Counted from the first letter of the stretch, positions 52,411 through 62,789 are shown. The stretch: 64,000 nucleotides of DNA from Prorocentrum cordatum (GCA_963575745.1 CAUYUJ010009557.1:646005-710004), one strand, 5' to 3'. Made by a program: numbers and translations. Notes: generated by a model from the letters alone, not told the origin.

Positions 52411-54079
52411 ATCCCTATCCCTGTCCGAGCCGCGCCCGAAGAGACCTCGTCGGTCGGTCGGCACAGGTTCGAGGGCTCTGGGCTCGACGCTCGAGGATCG
52501 AAATTCGGAGGTTGGGGGGCTCTGGGCTCGAGGGCTCGAAGATCCAAGGCTCGAAACTCAGCGGGGCGGCGGCCACACCTCCCTCGAGCGGCCGGGGGAG
52601 GGCGGGCCAGGGCGGGGGAGCGGGGCCCTCCACGAGGGGGAAGGGGCGGGCCTGTCATGGCCCAGTAGGCTACCCCGAGAGGGGCGGCGGGGGCAGCTCG
52701 ACCACCCGCGACCACCCCAAGCCAACCCGAAGACCCGAATTTCGGGTGGGGGGGGTACGGGTTTTCTCTCTGCGCCTTGCCAGTGTTCCCAGACCCCCCC
52801 CCAATGGAAGTGGAGAATGGGGAGTCAGTCGGGGCCCTAGGGTAGGGTCGGGGTGGCTTGGTGGGCGGTGAGCTCCGCGAGCGGCGGGGAGTGGCTGCGG
52901 GGAGGTGGCGGGGCAGCGGGGTGCGGGGCCACCCAGGCCTTCAACGGGCGCGAGCGGACCAGAATGCCGCTGCCCCGGAGGGCAACCCAAAGGGGGCGGC
53001 GGACGCGCCCAAACGCGAGGACCTCCAGGACGACCAGGATGCGGGAGGCACGCGCGTGAAGCAACAACAGCCCACAGGAGCCACGCGACGTGCGCGCGCG
53101 CGTCTTCGGAATTGTGCCATAGTTCATCAGTTGCCCCTCGCGACTCCCACCCCTCGTCAGAAGCCCAACGTCCCGCGACAAGCACAAGGGCCCCAGGACC
53201 GTCCAACAACACAGTCCAGGCCGAGACAAGCCGTCCTGGGAGTTCTGGGGTGTTTCGTCACGATCTTCGAGGATGAGCACCCGCGGTCTGGAGGGCCCCC
53301 CATGCAGGGGGCCGCCAGGGGAGTCCATGGAGGGGGTGCCCCCCTTCCCCGCCGCTGAACTTCTAGGAGGGCCCCAAAAAACACCGGGACTTTTGAATCT
53401 GGATCCCATTCGAGGCTTGCAGGAGTCCAGCCAAGCCTACGGGTCTGTAAGACTATGCTGCAACTCTCTGGAGGGCCATGGTCTCCGAAGATAGCGAGGG
53501 GGCGCCGCCGCTCGGGGAGGGGGGGGCGTCCGTGAAGGTCGTCGTGAAGTTCGGCAAGTTGGGGGAGTTGTGCGGCAGGTAAACGGTGTAGTCGTACATC
53601 GACTGTCCGGGTCACGCTCTCATTCCCCTGTCCACTGTCGACGGCCATCCGCAGACCAGCGCGCTCCACCGTTCGCAAAGCAACTGCTCGCAGATGGCCT
53701 GGATCCGCCGCGGGGGATGTACGATTCACTCCACCGAGGCACCCCTGTTCTCGGTTTGTGTTTTTTCCCTGACGTTTGCGAGTATGCACTCTGTGAGTCG
53801 AGGAACGCGCTTGGTGAATCAGGACGCGTGTAAGCACAACTGAACGGCAGGCAAGATGTTCCTCGCCTCGGTGCCACCAGCCTCGCACCCCTGGGCGTTA
53901 CAAGATGTGGCCTGCGACTGCCTTGCCCTTACATCGCTCCCTCTCCTTCCTTCCCTGTTCTCCTCCATCCCCCCCGGTTCCTCACCCCTCACTGACCATG
54001 TCTCATGTCTGGTCCACTTGTCATCCTCCCTCTGCTCGCTGGCCTGGGAGGACCTCCGTCCATACATCCATACATCCAC
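52411..54079. other. Unassigned GC-rich DNA
   Basis: No gene recognised. A ~48-bp unit (gggctctgggctcga, then gctcga, then gatc) is duplicated at 52467-52560. C/T-rich DNA with GT...AG-like borders near 53935-54060 could be intronic, but there is no supported exon on the left. Confidence 0.35.
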
Positions 54080-54620
54080 GCTCTCCTACCCAGGCTTCGA
54101 AACTTTCAAGACCCTGGACCATACCACAGTTTCAGACATCGAGGCTCAAACGAGCACGGTCTGGGAGCAGAGAGCGAATTCAACAGACGATGATTTTGCC
54201 AAGCGAGGAGCCGACGCCTGCGGCATCACAGACGATGATGCGAGCGTCTACCGAGGCCTCAAGAGCTTAGCTCAAGAGGCGTGTCGGTGGGTTGGGGCAC
54301 TCGAGGTGGCGATCAACGGAGCAGAACAACACGACGCGGTCGGCCTAGAGACAGGTTCAGTGGGCGCCCAGCAAGCGCCAGGCTTCAGCTCGACGGCGGC
54401 GCTCGCGGACGGCGATGGGGAAGAATCCAGTCGGCAGGCCCTGGCGGACAACCAGAAGACGGGGGCGGGTGGGGAGGATCTGTGTGAGGAATGGCTGTTT
54501 CTCGCTCGCCAGGTTTGTCGGACCAACGGCCACGCTCTCCTGGCAACCCCAATTCTGACAAGTCGAGGGGCCCATCGGAGCCGGAACGTTTTCTCTTGCA
54601 AAAGCGGTGTCCTCTTCTGA
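54080..54620 (+). pseudogene. RNase H C-terminal fragment of a LINE
   Basis: In the frame 53856-54620 the segment from about 54110 reads DHTTVSDIEAQ, then RANSTDDDFAKRGAD, then YRGLKSLAQEACRWVGALEV. This fits the end of an RNase H domain: the helix with the last catalytic Asp in an A(D)xFAKxGA context, followed by the helical tail common in dinoflagellate LINEs. The N-terminal half with the first three acidic residues is not upstream in the same frame. Resemblance is by eye. Confidence 0.5.
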
Positions 54621-54849
54621 GGGAGCCCCAACTCTGGGACCCCGGGGCCGCGTCGGCCCAAGACGGGCACGAGCGGAATTTCGCATCAGTTGAAACGAAC
54701 TCGGCAGAGCAAGTTCCCGAAATACAAGAAGGTCCCCAAGATCTGCAGCTCGGGGCCCATGAGGGTCTAAACCTCGTCAAGCGTCGGACGGTGGCCGAAG
54801 CGCTTGGGTCAGGATCTGGGGCCGATGATGCAAACGCTGGGCCCGAACG

Positions 54850-54960
54850 TTTTGGCTCCTCTTACGGCTACGACTGGTGGGAGCAAGTCTTGGACTCGTT
54901 CGGCCTCGAAGAAGACGATCTCCACTGGGTGAAAGGCCATGGGGGAGAATTCGACGCGTC
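54850..54960 (+). pseudogene. RNase H middle fragment (YDWWEQVL...HWVKGH)
   Basis: YGYDWWEQVLDSFGLEEDDL then HWVKGH matches the RNase H segment that normally precedes the fragment at 54080-54620, yet it lies downstream of it. It is therefore a second partial copy or the result of rearrangement. A GT...AG, pyrimidine-rich stretch follows at about 55031-55140 and could be an intron. Confidence 0.4.
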
Positions 54961-55274
54961 GCCAGGCTCACCTCGGAAGAAGTGTCTGATCCCGATGCGT
55001 CCGATCTCGAATGGTCATGGGTTCCAGGCTGTAGGTCCGTCCCCAACATCCTCTCTTATCCCCCACTCCTCCCTCATTCCTCGCCCCCCCATCCTCGGCC
55101 ATTCCCCCTCCATGCGTTTACTGCTGACTTCCTGTTCCTAGCGATTTGCCAGCTGGCTCTTAGGTCCTGACATTCGAACGTTGCCCTTCCTCTGATCACC
55201 CTGCCGAACTTGATACTGTCAACTCCACTGCTCTCGCATTCAGCCCACCCACCCACCCGCACCTTTGCGTGCAA

Positions 55275-55490
55275 AACCCATGCGGCAGGGATTGGGATGA
55301 CTGCTTGGCGCTGGGTAGTACATCGTCGGGGATGGACAAAACCCCTTTTAGCAAAACATGGTTTGATGAAAACGACCTCGGGCCCAAACCTGGCGGAAGC
55401 AAGCCTGGAAAATGACGGCCGCGGCGCCATCTCAAGAACCGAAAACTGACAATTCACTCATCGACGTGTCAGGGCGGGACTCAGTCTACA
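55275..55490 (-). repeat. Repeat family O/P, copy 4
   Basis: The minus strand gives NCQFSVLEMAPRPSFSRL and FIKPCFAKRGFVHPRR, aligned with the other copies. The + frame has a stop after SRTEN. Confidence 0.5.
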
Positions 55491-56639
55491 CCCGACATCG
55501 CTGCGGCCGCGCTAGCGCCCGCGGTCTCGCGCGCAAATCGGCCAACTTGTCTGGCACGACAGACGCATCCGCGGTGGCGCGAACCGCTGAGGCCGTCCCA
55601 GCGCGTCTCGCAGACCGCGCCGCGCCGACGCGCGCGGGCACGTCGCCTCGAGTCTGTGACTCGGGCGGGCGCGGCACCACAGCGACGTCGACAACGGCAC
55701 ACACACACACGATGATGATGGTAGCGGTGCTGGCCACGATGATGACACTCTCGTCGGCAAGGCCAATGACGGCACCGATGCTGCTCACGCCGATGACGAG
55801 GATGGCGTCCACATGTCGACAATGAAGGCATTTGGGGGGAGGTCGACATGTGCGCGCGTCCGACGGGAGCGAGTGGCCCGCATGGTATTAGTTGGGAGGG
55901 ATCGTGCCCCCCACCCGCCCCAGCACGCGCGCAAGGGCGTGCGAATGATTTCGGCACTCGCGCGCGACAGGCTCGATTGCTCGCATGTGATGAGAATGTT
56001 GAAAACCATGGTTTTCTGAAGAATTCGCAAGGAGCCCGCGAATACTTTTGTGAAGAAGCATGTGGCCAACATCAGTATGTCTGTATGGTTTCGGGACACT
56101 CGATATTGAAATCCATGCGACACCTATGGTTGTAGGAAGATTGTGGCATACGCGCGCGACGACGCGCGCGTGTGGAGCCCAGCCCTTTTGCTGCAAACAC
56201 CGTTGGGTTGTAATTAGCTATCGGGGGCGCGCAAACATGGATTAGCGATCCATGGATTGGCGCGCGGTCGCCAAATCCATGGATCGGGAGAGGTGCCCTC
56301 CCCCAAATGCGGCCGGTGCCGCCTCATTCGGCGGCGAAAATCCGGGATTTCCCAGGGAAACGGGACACGTCGCTGATCCACGCCCCCTTGATCCATGTTT
56401 GCGATCGCCTGAAACTGGTGCGCGTGCGTAATTTGATTTGACGACGATGAACGAGGCAAAATTGCATGAAACGTGCACATCACCCCCAAAAGGATCGATC
56501 ATCCCGAAGGGGGGGGCGCGCGCACCGTTTCTCCGCAACGCTGGGCGGAGCAGAGCACACCCACTGTCTTGCTCCAAACGCCTGGAAACCCGCGCCAGGC
56601 TCGCACACAAAAGAGCCAAGGGGAGCGACAGTAACGACT
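55491..56639. other. Unassigned DNA with inverted segments
   Basis: No gene recognised. Short (CA)n near 55700. gcgcgcaaacatggatta (near 56230) and ttgatccatgtttgcgatcg (near 56388) form an inverted pair about 150 bases apart, and ccatggat words repeat between them, suggesting a small foldback element at about 56225-56410. Confidence 0.4.
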
Positions 56640-56910
56640 CGATTCCCTCAACCCCCCTTCCGACCATCCTCCCTCCCCCCTGTCTCCGCTCCCACACCCC
56701 TCCGTATTTCTCCCCCGCCTTCCTCCTTCCGCATCAGTGCTCCGCACTTCCCCATCCCCTCCTCAATTTTCGTCCTCCTCCTCCCTCACCCTCACCCCTC
56801 CTTCCTCCGCCTTCCCTCATCGCTCCTCCATCTTCCATCATCCTTGACCTCTCCTTTTTCCTCCTCGTCCTCCTCCTCCTCCTCTTCTTCCTCCTCCTCC
56901 ACCCGGCGGC
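56640..56910. other. C/T-rich tract ending in TCC triplets
   Basis: The + strand is almost all pyrimidine, ending with TCC/TTC triplets at 56855-56905. No gene. Confidence 0.6.
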
Positions 56911-57406
56911 GCGCGGTCCCAGCGCACTTTGAATTGGTGCCGGCGCAACCCCCCAGTGCTTCGCACCGGCCCCCCAGGAGCAGCCGCCGCCTCACGCCCA
57001 GCACGAGGGCCCAGCGTCCAAACAGCGGCCGCCCCTGGCGGGGAGGGGTTGTGCCAGCCGGGGCCTATAGCCTCCTTGGCATACCCGGGACCAGGACGTG
57101 CAGCCAGAGCGAGATGTAGCCGGCGTCGAGCGCAGGTCGCCCGCGTCCGGCGCCGCCCGCAGCGCAGCAGTGCCCGGCAGCAGCGCCGTCAGCCGCCCGC
57201 TCCGGCCTCCACCCCGCGCCGCGCGCCGCCCTGTCCGGCGAGCGCGCGCCCCCGGCCTTCGGCCCCTGCGCGCAGCAGTCCGCGCGCAGCAGCGGCGGCA
57301 GTAGCAGCCGCCGTCAGCCCAGCGCCAGCAGCTGCCCGCCCCGCAGCCCCGCGCCGACGCCCAGCGCCGGCGCCGCCCCCTGCCCGGGCCGAGCAGTCCT
57401 CCCCGC
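56911..57406 (-). other. Very GC-rich 3' flank of SLACS-like LINE
   Basis: Lies downstream of the stop codon of the element on the minus strand. It is rich in GCGCGC and CAGCAGC words and could be the 3' untranslated region. No separate gene is recognised. Confidence 0.4.
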
Positions 57407-59305
57407 TTAGCGCAGCCCGGCGGCGCGCCGAAGCTGGCGCGCCACTTGGCGCTGCAGCGCGCAGCTGAGCGCCTTGTAGGCGCGCGCCAGCTCGCCGGGC
57501 TGCGTGTCCTCGGGGAGCTCGCGCACCTGCGCCAGCAGCCGCTGTCGCGCCTCAGCGCCCAAGCGGCCGGAGGTCTCCAGGGCGAAAGCCGCGAGCCGCT
57601 CGCCCGGGTACCTCTCGTGTTTCTCGCGCTCGGCCCTGCGCGTAGCCTCTCCCGGCCGTCGCGCCGCAGCCCGGGGCGCCGTCTCGTCGCCTGCCGCCGG
57701 GTGGCGGACCGTCACGTCCACCCACCAGGAGCCGTCCACCTCCGCGTACTGGAGGTCCAACACGGCGCGTTCCAGGACCGGCGGGCCGGGCCCTTCTGCT
57801 GGCCGCCGCGCGCGGTGCCTATCCCAAGCAGGGACTCGTTGTTCGTAGAGGGGCACGCAGTGGCGCCACCTCCCGGCCAAGCTCCCCAGCGTCTTCTCCA
57901 AGTCGCCGTGGCGCCTCACGACGCCCCCGCCAGACTGGCAAGTGCAGGCGTGGTAGCCGTCTTCGTCCAGCGGGGCCGCGCAGGTGGCGCCGCTCGCCGT
58001 CTGGTTGCAGCAGGTAGCAGAGGCCCGGGCCAGCTCCGCGAGCGAGCACTCCGGCCGCGGCAGCTGCAGGCGGCGGCGCAGAGAGGTGCTCCAGTCAACG
58101 TCCTCCAGGGCGCAGAGGGGCTCCGTCGGGTACTGCAAAAAGCCGCCTGCCCCAGGGCCGCCCGCAGACAGCAAGGTGGCCTTGCTGCGAAGATCCACTC
58201 GCTGCTTGACGGCAGCGTGAGTTGTCTTGTGGATAATCGCAACGACCGTCTTCTGTCGCGTCTCCTCCCGTAGCGCAGCAGCTAGCGGGGCCCCCGGGGA
58301 GGGCTCGGCGCCCTGGCGCCCCAGCTCTGCGCGCGCCTCTTCGAGCTTCGCGCGCGTCTGCGGGAGCGTCCCCAGGGCGTCTGCAAGCGAGGCGGCGCCG
58401 AGGCCGCGCTGCACCTCGCCTGCCGCCTGCGCCCAGGCCGCCCAGTACGCGGCCGCCCTGCGCGTGGCCGCCCACTGAACCCCCACGCCACCCAGCTTCG
58501 CCGGCAAGCCTAGCATGTCGCGAGCCTCGGGCCCGAGCGGCCGCTCCGCCAGGTCCTCCCAGCAAGCGCGGAGCGCGGTGTCGTAGCGGAGCGTCTCGTC
58601 GTCAGCTGCCAGCGCCAGCTGCAGGTTGTGCTGGCTGGCGTTGCCCGCGTAGGTGCGCAGGAGCGCGGCGGCGGCCTGCCGGGGGAGGCCCCCGTGCTGC
58701 AGCTGGCGCAGCCGGCCCCAGAGCTGCTCCAAACGCTCCCGGGCCCCGTCCAAGCCGCAGTTGCTTCCGCCGAGGTGGAGCGCGGCGCCGGCGTCCGTCT
58801 GCGGGTCCCCGGGCGCGCCGAGGTGGGCGCCCAGCGCGGGCAGCTCGGGCACGTAGTGGGCCGCGAGCTCTCTCTGGACAGCCTGGAGTCCGCGCGGAGA
58901 CCACACCAGGGTCTTGCGAGCGTTCAACTCGAGCCCCAGTGGCGCGAGCGCTCTCGCCAGCGCGTCCAGGGTGCGAATTCCCAGGTTGGCCGTGACTACC
59001 AGGTAAGTGTCGTCAAGATACGAGAAGAGCCGAGCTTCCGCGTCCAGCTCCTGCAGTCCGCCCAGGAGCTGCTCCAGGGCACCCCGCTGACCGACCGCGA
59101 AGCCAGCCGGGGACAAGGGGTCCCCTTGGTCGAACCCGCGCTGGCCCAGCACTGTCTCGTAGCGCCCGTCCGCCCCCCGCCACAGGTGCGTGGCCGGCCC
59201 CGTGCACCACGCCCGCAGCGCAGCGGCCACCTCGGGGACTTCGGCCTCCATGGCCTCCAGGGCAGGCTGGCGCTCCATCCGCTGGAAGGCGGATTTGACA
59301 TCCAC
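57407..59305 (-). CDS. SLACS/CRE-like LINE protein, RT palm to endonuclease
   Basis: 632 codons ending in TAA. The frame enters at DVKSAFQRM (RT motif A, Asp at residue 2), then GFDQGDPLSPAGFA (motif B, 58-71) and FSYLDDTYLV (motif C, 94-103, catalytic DD intact). After a long connection region comes a Cys/His cluster (C432, C433, C442, H452, C454, C456) and RRHGDLEKTL (464-473), then VLDLQY (516-520) and WWVDVTVRHP (527-536) with K562 as a candidate PD-(D/E)XK nuclease core. This order is that of restriction-like-endonuclease non-LTR elements such as SLACS, CRE and R2, which insert at chosen sites by target-primed reverse transcription. The true protein starts upstream, in another frame (59306-60039). 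No stop interrupts 1.9 kb, so decay is recent. Confidence 0.85.
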   Translation of the reverse strand: MDVKSAFQRMERQPALEAMEAEVPEVAAALRAWCTGPATHLWRGADGRYETVLGQRGFDQGDPLSPAGFAVGQRGALEQLLGGLQELDAEARLFSYLDDTYLVVTANLGIRTLDALARALAPLGLELNARKTLVWSPRGLQAVQRELAAHYVPELPALGAHLGAPGDPQTDAGAALHLGGSNCGLDGARERLEQLWGRLRQLQHGGLPRQAAAALLRTYAGNASQHNLQLALAADDETLRYDTALRACWEDLAERPLGPEARDMLGLPAKLGGVGVQWAATRRAAAYWAAWAQAAGEVQRGLGAASLADALGTLPQTRAKLEEARAELGRQGAEPSPGAPLAAALREETRQKTVVAIIHKTTHAAVKQRVDLRSKATLLSAGGPGAGGFLQYPTEPLCALEDVDWSTSLRRRLQLPRPECSLAELARASATCCNQTASGATCAAPLDEDGYHACTCQSGGGVVRRHGDLEKTLGSLAGRWRHCVPLYEQRVPAWDRHRARRPAEGPGPPVLERAVLDLQYAEVDGSWWVDVTVRHPAAGDETAPRAAARRPGEATRRAEREKHERYPGERLAAFALETSGRLGAEARQRLLAQVRELPEDTQPGELARAYKALSCALQRQVARQLRRAAGLR

Positions 59306-60039
59306 ATGATGAACGTCGCGTCCGGCCGGCGCTCAGCCAGAGCCTGCAAGTGTTTCACCAGCAGGGCTGCGCCTCCCTTGCGGCCCACTCCGTACTGGTG
59401 CTCGCCAGCTGCGTCGCAGAGCTGCGTCTTCCGCGCCCGGGCCAGCGCGCGAAGGCCGAGGCGGCGAAGCGTGGCGCCCACCAGCAGAGGCCGGACCTCG
59501 CCGGAGCCTTTGGCAAGCGCCACCAGCTCCCCCGCCCGCAAAGCCTGCAGCGTCTCCGGGGGGAGCTCTCCAAAAGCAACCCGCGCAGCGGCGCGGGCGA
59601 GCAAGCTCAAGGTCGCCCCGCTGTCGGCGCTGGCCGCGAGGTGCTCCAGCCGCGCGCCCAGCAAACCCGGGGCCGTGAGCCGAGGCGGGCGCCGCAGCAG
59701 CTTGCCGGCCTCTTGCTCGACCTGCTCTCTCAGCTCCGCGGAAGGTGGCCCGGGCCGCGCCCCTCGCTGCGGGGCCTCGGGGCGCGGCGCCTCGGCGGGG
59801 AAGCACGCCCTGAGCTTCTCGAGCGTGGCCCCGGTCCGTGGCGCGAGCTCGGCGCCCACCGTCGCCGCCAGGGCCCGGGCCTCCTCGCCGGCCGCGGCCA
59901 GCGTGTGGACTCTGCGCGCTCGCTCCTTGTTCGTGGACTTCCGGCTCGGCGTTCGCGGCTTGAATTGAGGTAAGAAGAGGGGACCACGAGATAAGGAACT
60001 TGTAAGGCCGAGGCCACGATATCCACGAACCCCTAGCCA
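59306..60039 (-). pseudogene. N-terminal part of the SLACS/CRE-like LINE protein
   Basis: Frame open from 60039 to the junction. It reads RPPRLTAPGLLGARLEHL, then ELVALAKGSGEVRPLLVGAT and LRRLGLRALA (RT fingers, near 59485-59530), HQYGVGRKGGAALLV, and ends at RRPDATFIMW just where the next frame begins VDVKSAF. The two halves are one domain broken by a small indel between about 59306 and 59332. No ATG is visible at the upstream end (60039 is a frame limit, not a start), so the element is probably 5'-truncated. N-terminal zinc fingers expected in this clade are not seen. Confidence 0.8.
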
Positions 60040-60243
60040 TCACCCCCTCACGGACGCCTGGTGATCCTCTGGTAAGAGCTCAGAAGTCTAGCTGCCAATC
60101 GGGACGATTCAAGCACCTCCGCAAAACCCTCGACGAGTCGCGGCGGCTGGAGATCTCTCCGTGGCGAAGAAAATTCCGAAGAACCAACGAGGACTTCCTC
60201 CAGGAGCAAACGAATACGTAAAGCCCCCCGTTCTTGCGCTTTA
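60040..60243. other. Unassigned DNA
   Basis: Short stretch between the LINE and the next MITE. No gene. Confidence 0.4.
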
Positions 60244-60781
60244 GGCCTCTCAGATGAAGTCCGAGTAGATGGTGTCGGAGGATCACGCCGCATCTGCGAT
60301 GCGGCTCGATGGGGAGCCCGATTTTCTCCACGCCGACGCCCCCGCTGCATCGACGACGTCGACGATGCATCGCCGATGCATTGCCGAGGTATCGGCGACT
60401 CGCTGCAGCCGACCCAGGGGAATCGACCTGGGCGAGGGGGAGAGGGAGGGGAGGTGAAGGGGGAGGAGGAGGAGAAGGAGGAGGAGGGGAGGAGAGGAGG
60501 AGGAGGAGGAGGAGGAGGAGGAGGAGGAGGAGGAGGAGGAGGAGGAGAGGAGGAGGAAAGAGGAGGAGGAGGAGGGAGAGGGGAGGTGGAGGGGGGGAGG
60601 AGGAGGAGAGGAGGAGGAGGAGGAGGAGGAGGAGGAGGAGGAGGAGGAGGAGGAGGAGGAGGAGGAGGAGGGCGGGGAGGGGGAGGAGGAGGGGGAGGCG
60701 GAGGAAGAGGAGGAGGAGGAGGAGGAGGAGGAGGAGGAGGAACTCCGACCCCGTCTGCCCGTGCCCCGTCAAGCAGGCCTC
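60244..60781. mobile_element. MITE family F, copy 3, split by a GGA expansion
   Basis: The left end (aggcctctcagatgaagtcc then gagtagatggtgtcggagga) and interior (gcatcgccgatgcattgccg) match family F. The right end, as its reverse complement (gaggcctgcttgacggggca, then cagacggggtcggag), is found only at 60741-60781, after the GGA array. This makes the copy about 540 bases instead of 190-240. Confidence 0.65.
60447..60742. repeat. GGA array (~300 bp)
   Basis: Almost pure GGA/GAG triplets with G-run interruptions. Arg/Gly/Glu frames on + and Pro/Leu/Ser frames on - are artefacts. Confidence 0.92.
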
Positions 60782-61030
60782 TGCTGGCCGTCACCGACCC
60801 ACGGCCCCCGGGTGGAGAGCCGGTCCCCAGGGAAGGGGACCGAGAGACCTCTGGGGGCTGGCGGCCTGGACAAGGCTCTGGGCCCTGCCCCCTGCCTGGT
60901 CCGAGCGCTCCGCGCGGAGCTCCGAGAGGTCACGTTCATGGACGTGATGCTTGCAGGGGCAAGAGGAAATCAATGTTTCGTCGTCTTGCACTTTTTATGA
61001 TTCGATAATACAATATTGTTAATAATAAAT
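60782..61030. other. Unassigned DNA
   Basis: GC-rich, then AT-rich (ttgttaataataaataat near 61016) at the border of composite element R. No gene. Confidence 0.4.
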
Positions 61031-62002
61031 AATCCGCCGGCCCCCTTGTGGGGACACCAGGCTGTAGGCCGGAGGTTCGCAGTTTCCTGTACCAATTGCA
61101 GCTTCCAGTTTCCACTATTACAGTTCTGCTTCTTGCTGCTGACTGTTCCTTGTTGACTTCTTGCTGCTTACTGTTCCTTGTTGATGGGCCGCGCGAGGGG
61201 GGGAGGCCCAAAACGGGCATGTCTACCACGCCCAAATCTTTTTGTCTGAATTGCGGGGGAGGGTAAAAATTTACACCCGTCACTCAGATCAGCGGGGTCA
61301 GGGTCCAAGAACACAAGGGATTTGCCACATGTCTGAAATTCGGTGGCACCCCTCACGCAGATCGGCGGGGTCAGGGTCCAAGAACACAAAGGATTTGCCA
61401 CATTTCTGAAATTCGGTGGCACCCCTTGCGCAGATCGGCGGGGTCAGGGTCCAAAAACACGAAGGATGTGCTACATTTCTGAAATCCGGTGGCACCCCTC
61501 ACGCAGATCGGCTGGGTCAGGGTCCGAAAACATAAAGAGTTTGCCACATTTCTGAAATTCGGTGGCGCCCCTCACACAGATCGGCGGGGTCAGGGTTCAT
61601 AAACATAAAGGATTTGCCACTTTCCTGAAATTCGGTGGCACCTCTCATGCAGATCGGCGGGGTCAGGGTCCAAAAACACAGAGGATTCGGCACATTTCCC
61701 AAATTCAGCGGCACCCCTCATGCAGATCGGCAAGGTCAGGGTCCAAAACACAGGGGATGTGTTACATTTCTGCAATTCGGCGGCACCCCTCACGCAGATC
61801 CGTAGGGTCAAAGTCCAGAAACACAATGGATTTGCAACATTTCTGAAATCCGGCAGCACCCCTCACGCAAATCCGTAGATTCGAAAAACAAACAGGTCCG
61901 GACACTGCTTCACGGCGAAGCCAAAGCCTCATGACTTCGCTCTTCCATGGCCCATTCTCCGAGAGAGGGGGCCGGCGGCAGGGGGGAAGCCCTTACGGAT
62001 AT
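61031..62002 (+). mobile_element. Composite element R, long copy
   Basis: Same head and tail as 48142-48780 (head ccgccggcccccttgtgggg; tail gccaaagcctcatgactt to ccgagagagggggccggcgg). The interior here holds eight full 73-bp units plus a partial one, against ~1.4 in the short copy. There is also a ~30-base duplication of cttgctg..actgttccttgttg in the head (61135-61185). Confidence 0.8.
61274..61895 (+). repeat. 73-bp satellite array, eight units plus a partial
   Basis: Each unit runs cacccctcacgcagatcggc, ggggtcagggtccaaaaaca, c, ggatttgccacattt, ctgaaattcggtgg. Unit starts at 61274, 61347 and so on every 73 bases; one unit is a base shorter. Units differ by a few substitutions and the last is truncated. 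73 is not a multiple of three, so no frame is shared between units. Confidence 0.92.
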
Positions 62003-62120
62003 ACTACTTCGAATATTAATATTAATAAAAACAGAAATAAGAATAATAGCAACAACAACAATAAGTATACTATTGATAATAAACACATATACTATTTTAA
62101 CATCCAAAAATACGATACTA

Positions 62121-62158
<38 letters not shown>

Positions 62159-62160
62159 TC
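62003..62160. repeat. AT-rich tract with (TA)n microsatellite
   Basis: Sharp shift to AT-rich DNA (about 62020-62155) with a pure (TA)n run of about 14 repeats near 62124-62152. It directly follows composite element R. Confidence 0.85.
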
Positions 62161-62789
62161 ATGCGCGCATCATGTACTGCACCTATCCCGGCCAGGCCCA
62201 GCCTGAGCCCAGAAATCGGGGAGGCAGTTGCACCGCTCCTGGGCCCACGCTGGGCCTGGCCAGACCCGGATCGGTGTCCTTGGGCATCTTTCCAGCTGCC
62301 CGACGCTCGTGCGACGGATGCCAGCGACGGGCAGCGGGGCTGCAGGTCGGGTCGGGAGGTGAGCAAGGAAAGGAAGAGGGCTCCACGCTAGATGCCACAG
62401 CGACCTCACGCGGTGGCTCACGCGGGCCGCTGGCGGGGCACGCTCTGCAATAGGAACGAGGACGCTTACGCGCGACCTTGCGCGGGGAGCTTGGGCGCGA
62501 ATGTCGGCGCAGTCGAGCCCGTTTTCGTTGCGTCGCAAAGGTGAGAAAATACCAACGTAAACACAGCCTTCAAGGGTGCCGTGCGGAGTCCTCGGATCGG
62601 CGCTGGCTCCCCCCGTCCCTGGCGCGCGGAGCGCGCCATGGGCGGCGCCCGAGGCACCGCTTCAAAGGAGTCGCGCCGATCCGACAACTCCGCGCGGACC
62701 TCCGAACAACTATGCTCATGCTGATGTTTCTTTTTTCGACGGATGCTGTCGACGGGTGGCGCGGCCGTGGATCCCAAAGTGCAGAGAGG
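62161..62789. other. Unassigned DNA
   Basis: GC-rich DNA with no recognised gene. The frame of the partial ORF at the right edge is open from 62725, but this part shows no protein resemblance. Confidence 0.35.

Noticed and set aside
56929-58273. Frames on the + strand opposite the SLACS-like LINE
   Set aside because: They are shadows of the minus-strand RT and endonuclease frame in GC-rich DNA.
61274-61895. 73-bp array as a CRISPR array
   Set aside because: The units are whole tandem repeats with no alternation of constant repeats and unique spacers, and the genome is eukaryotic.
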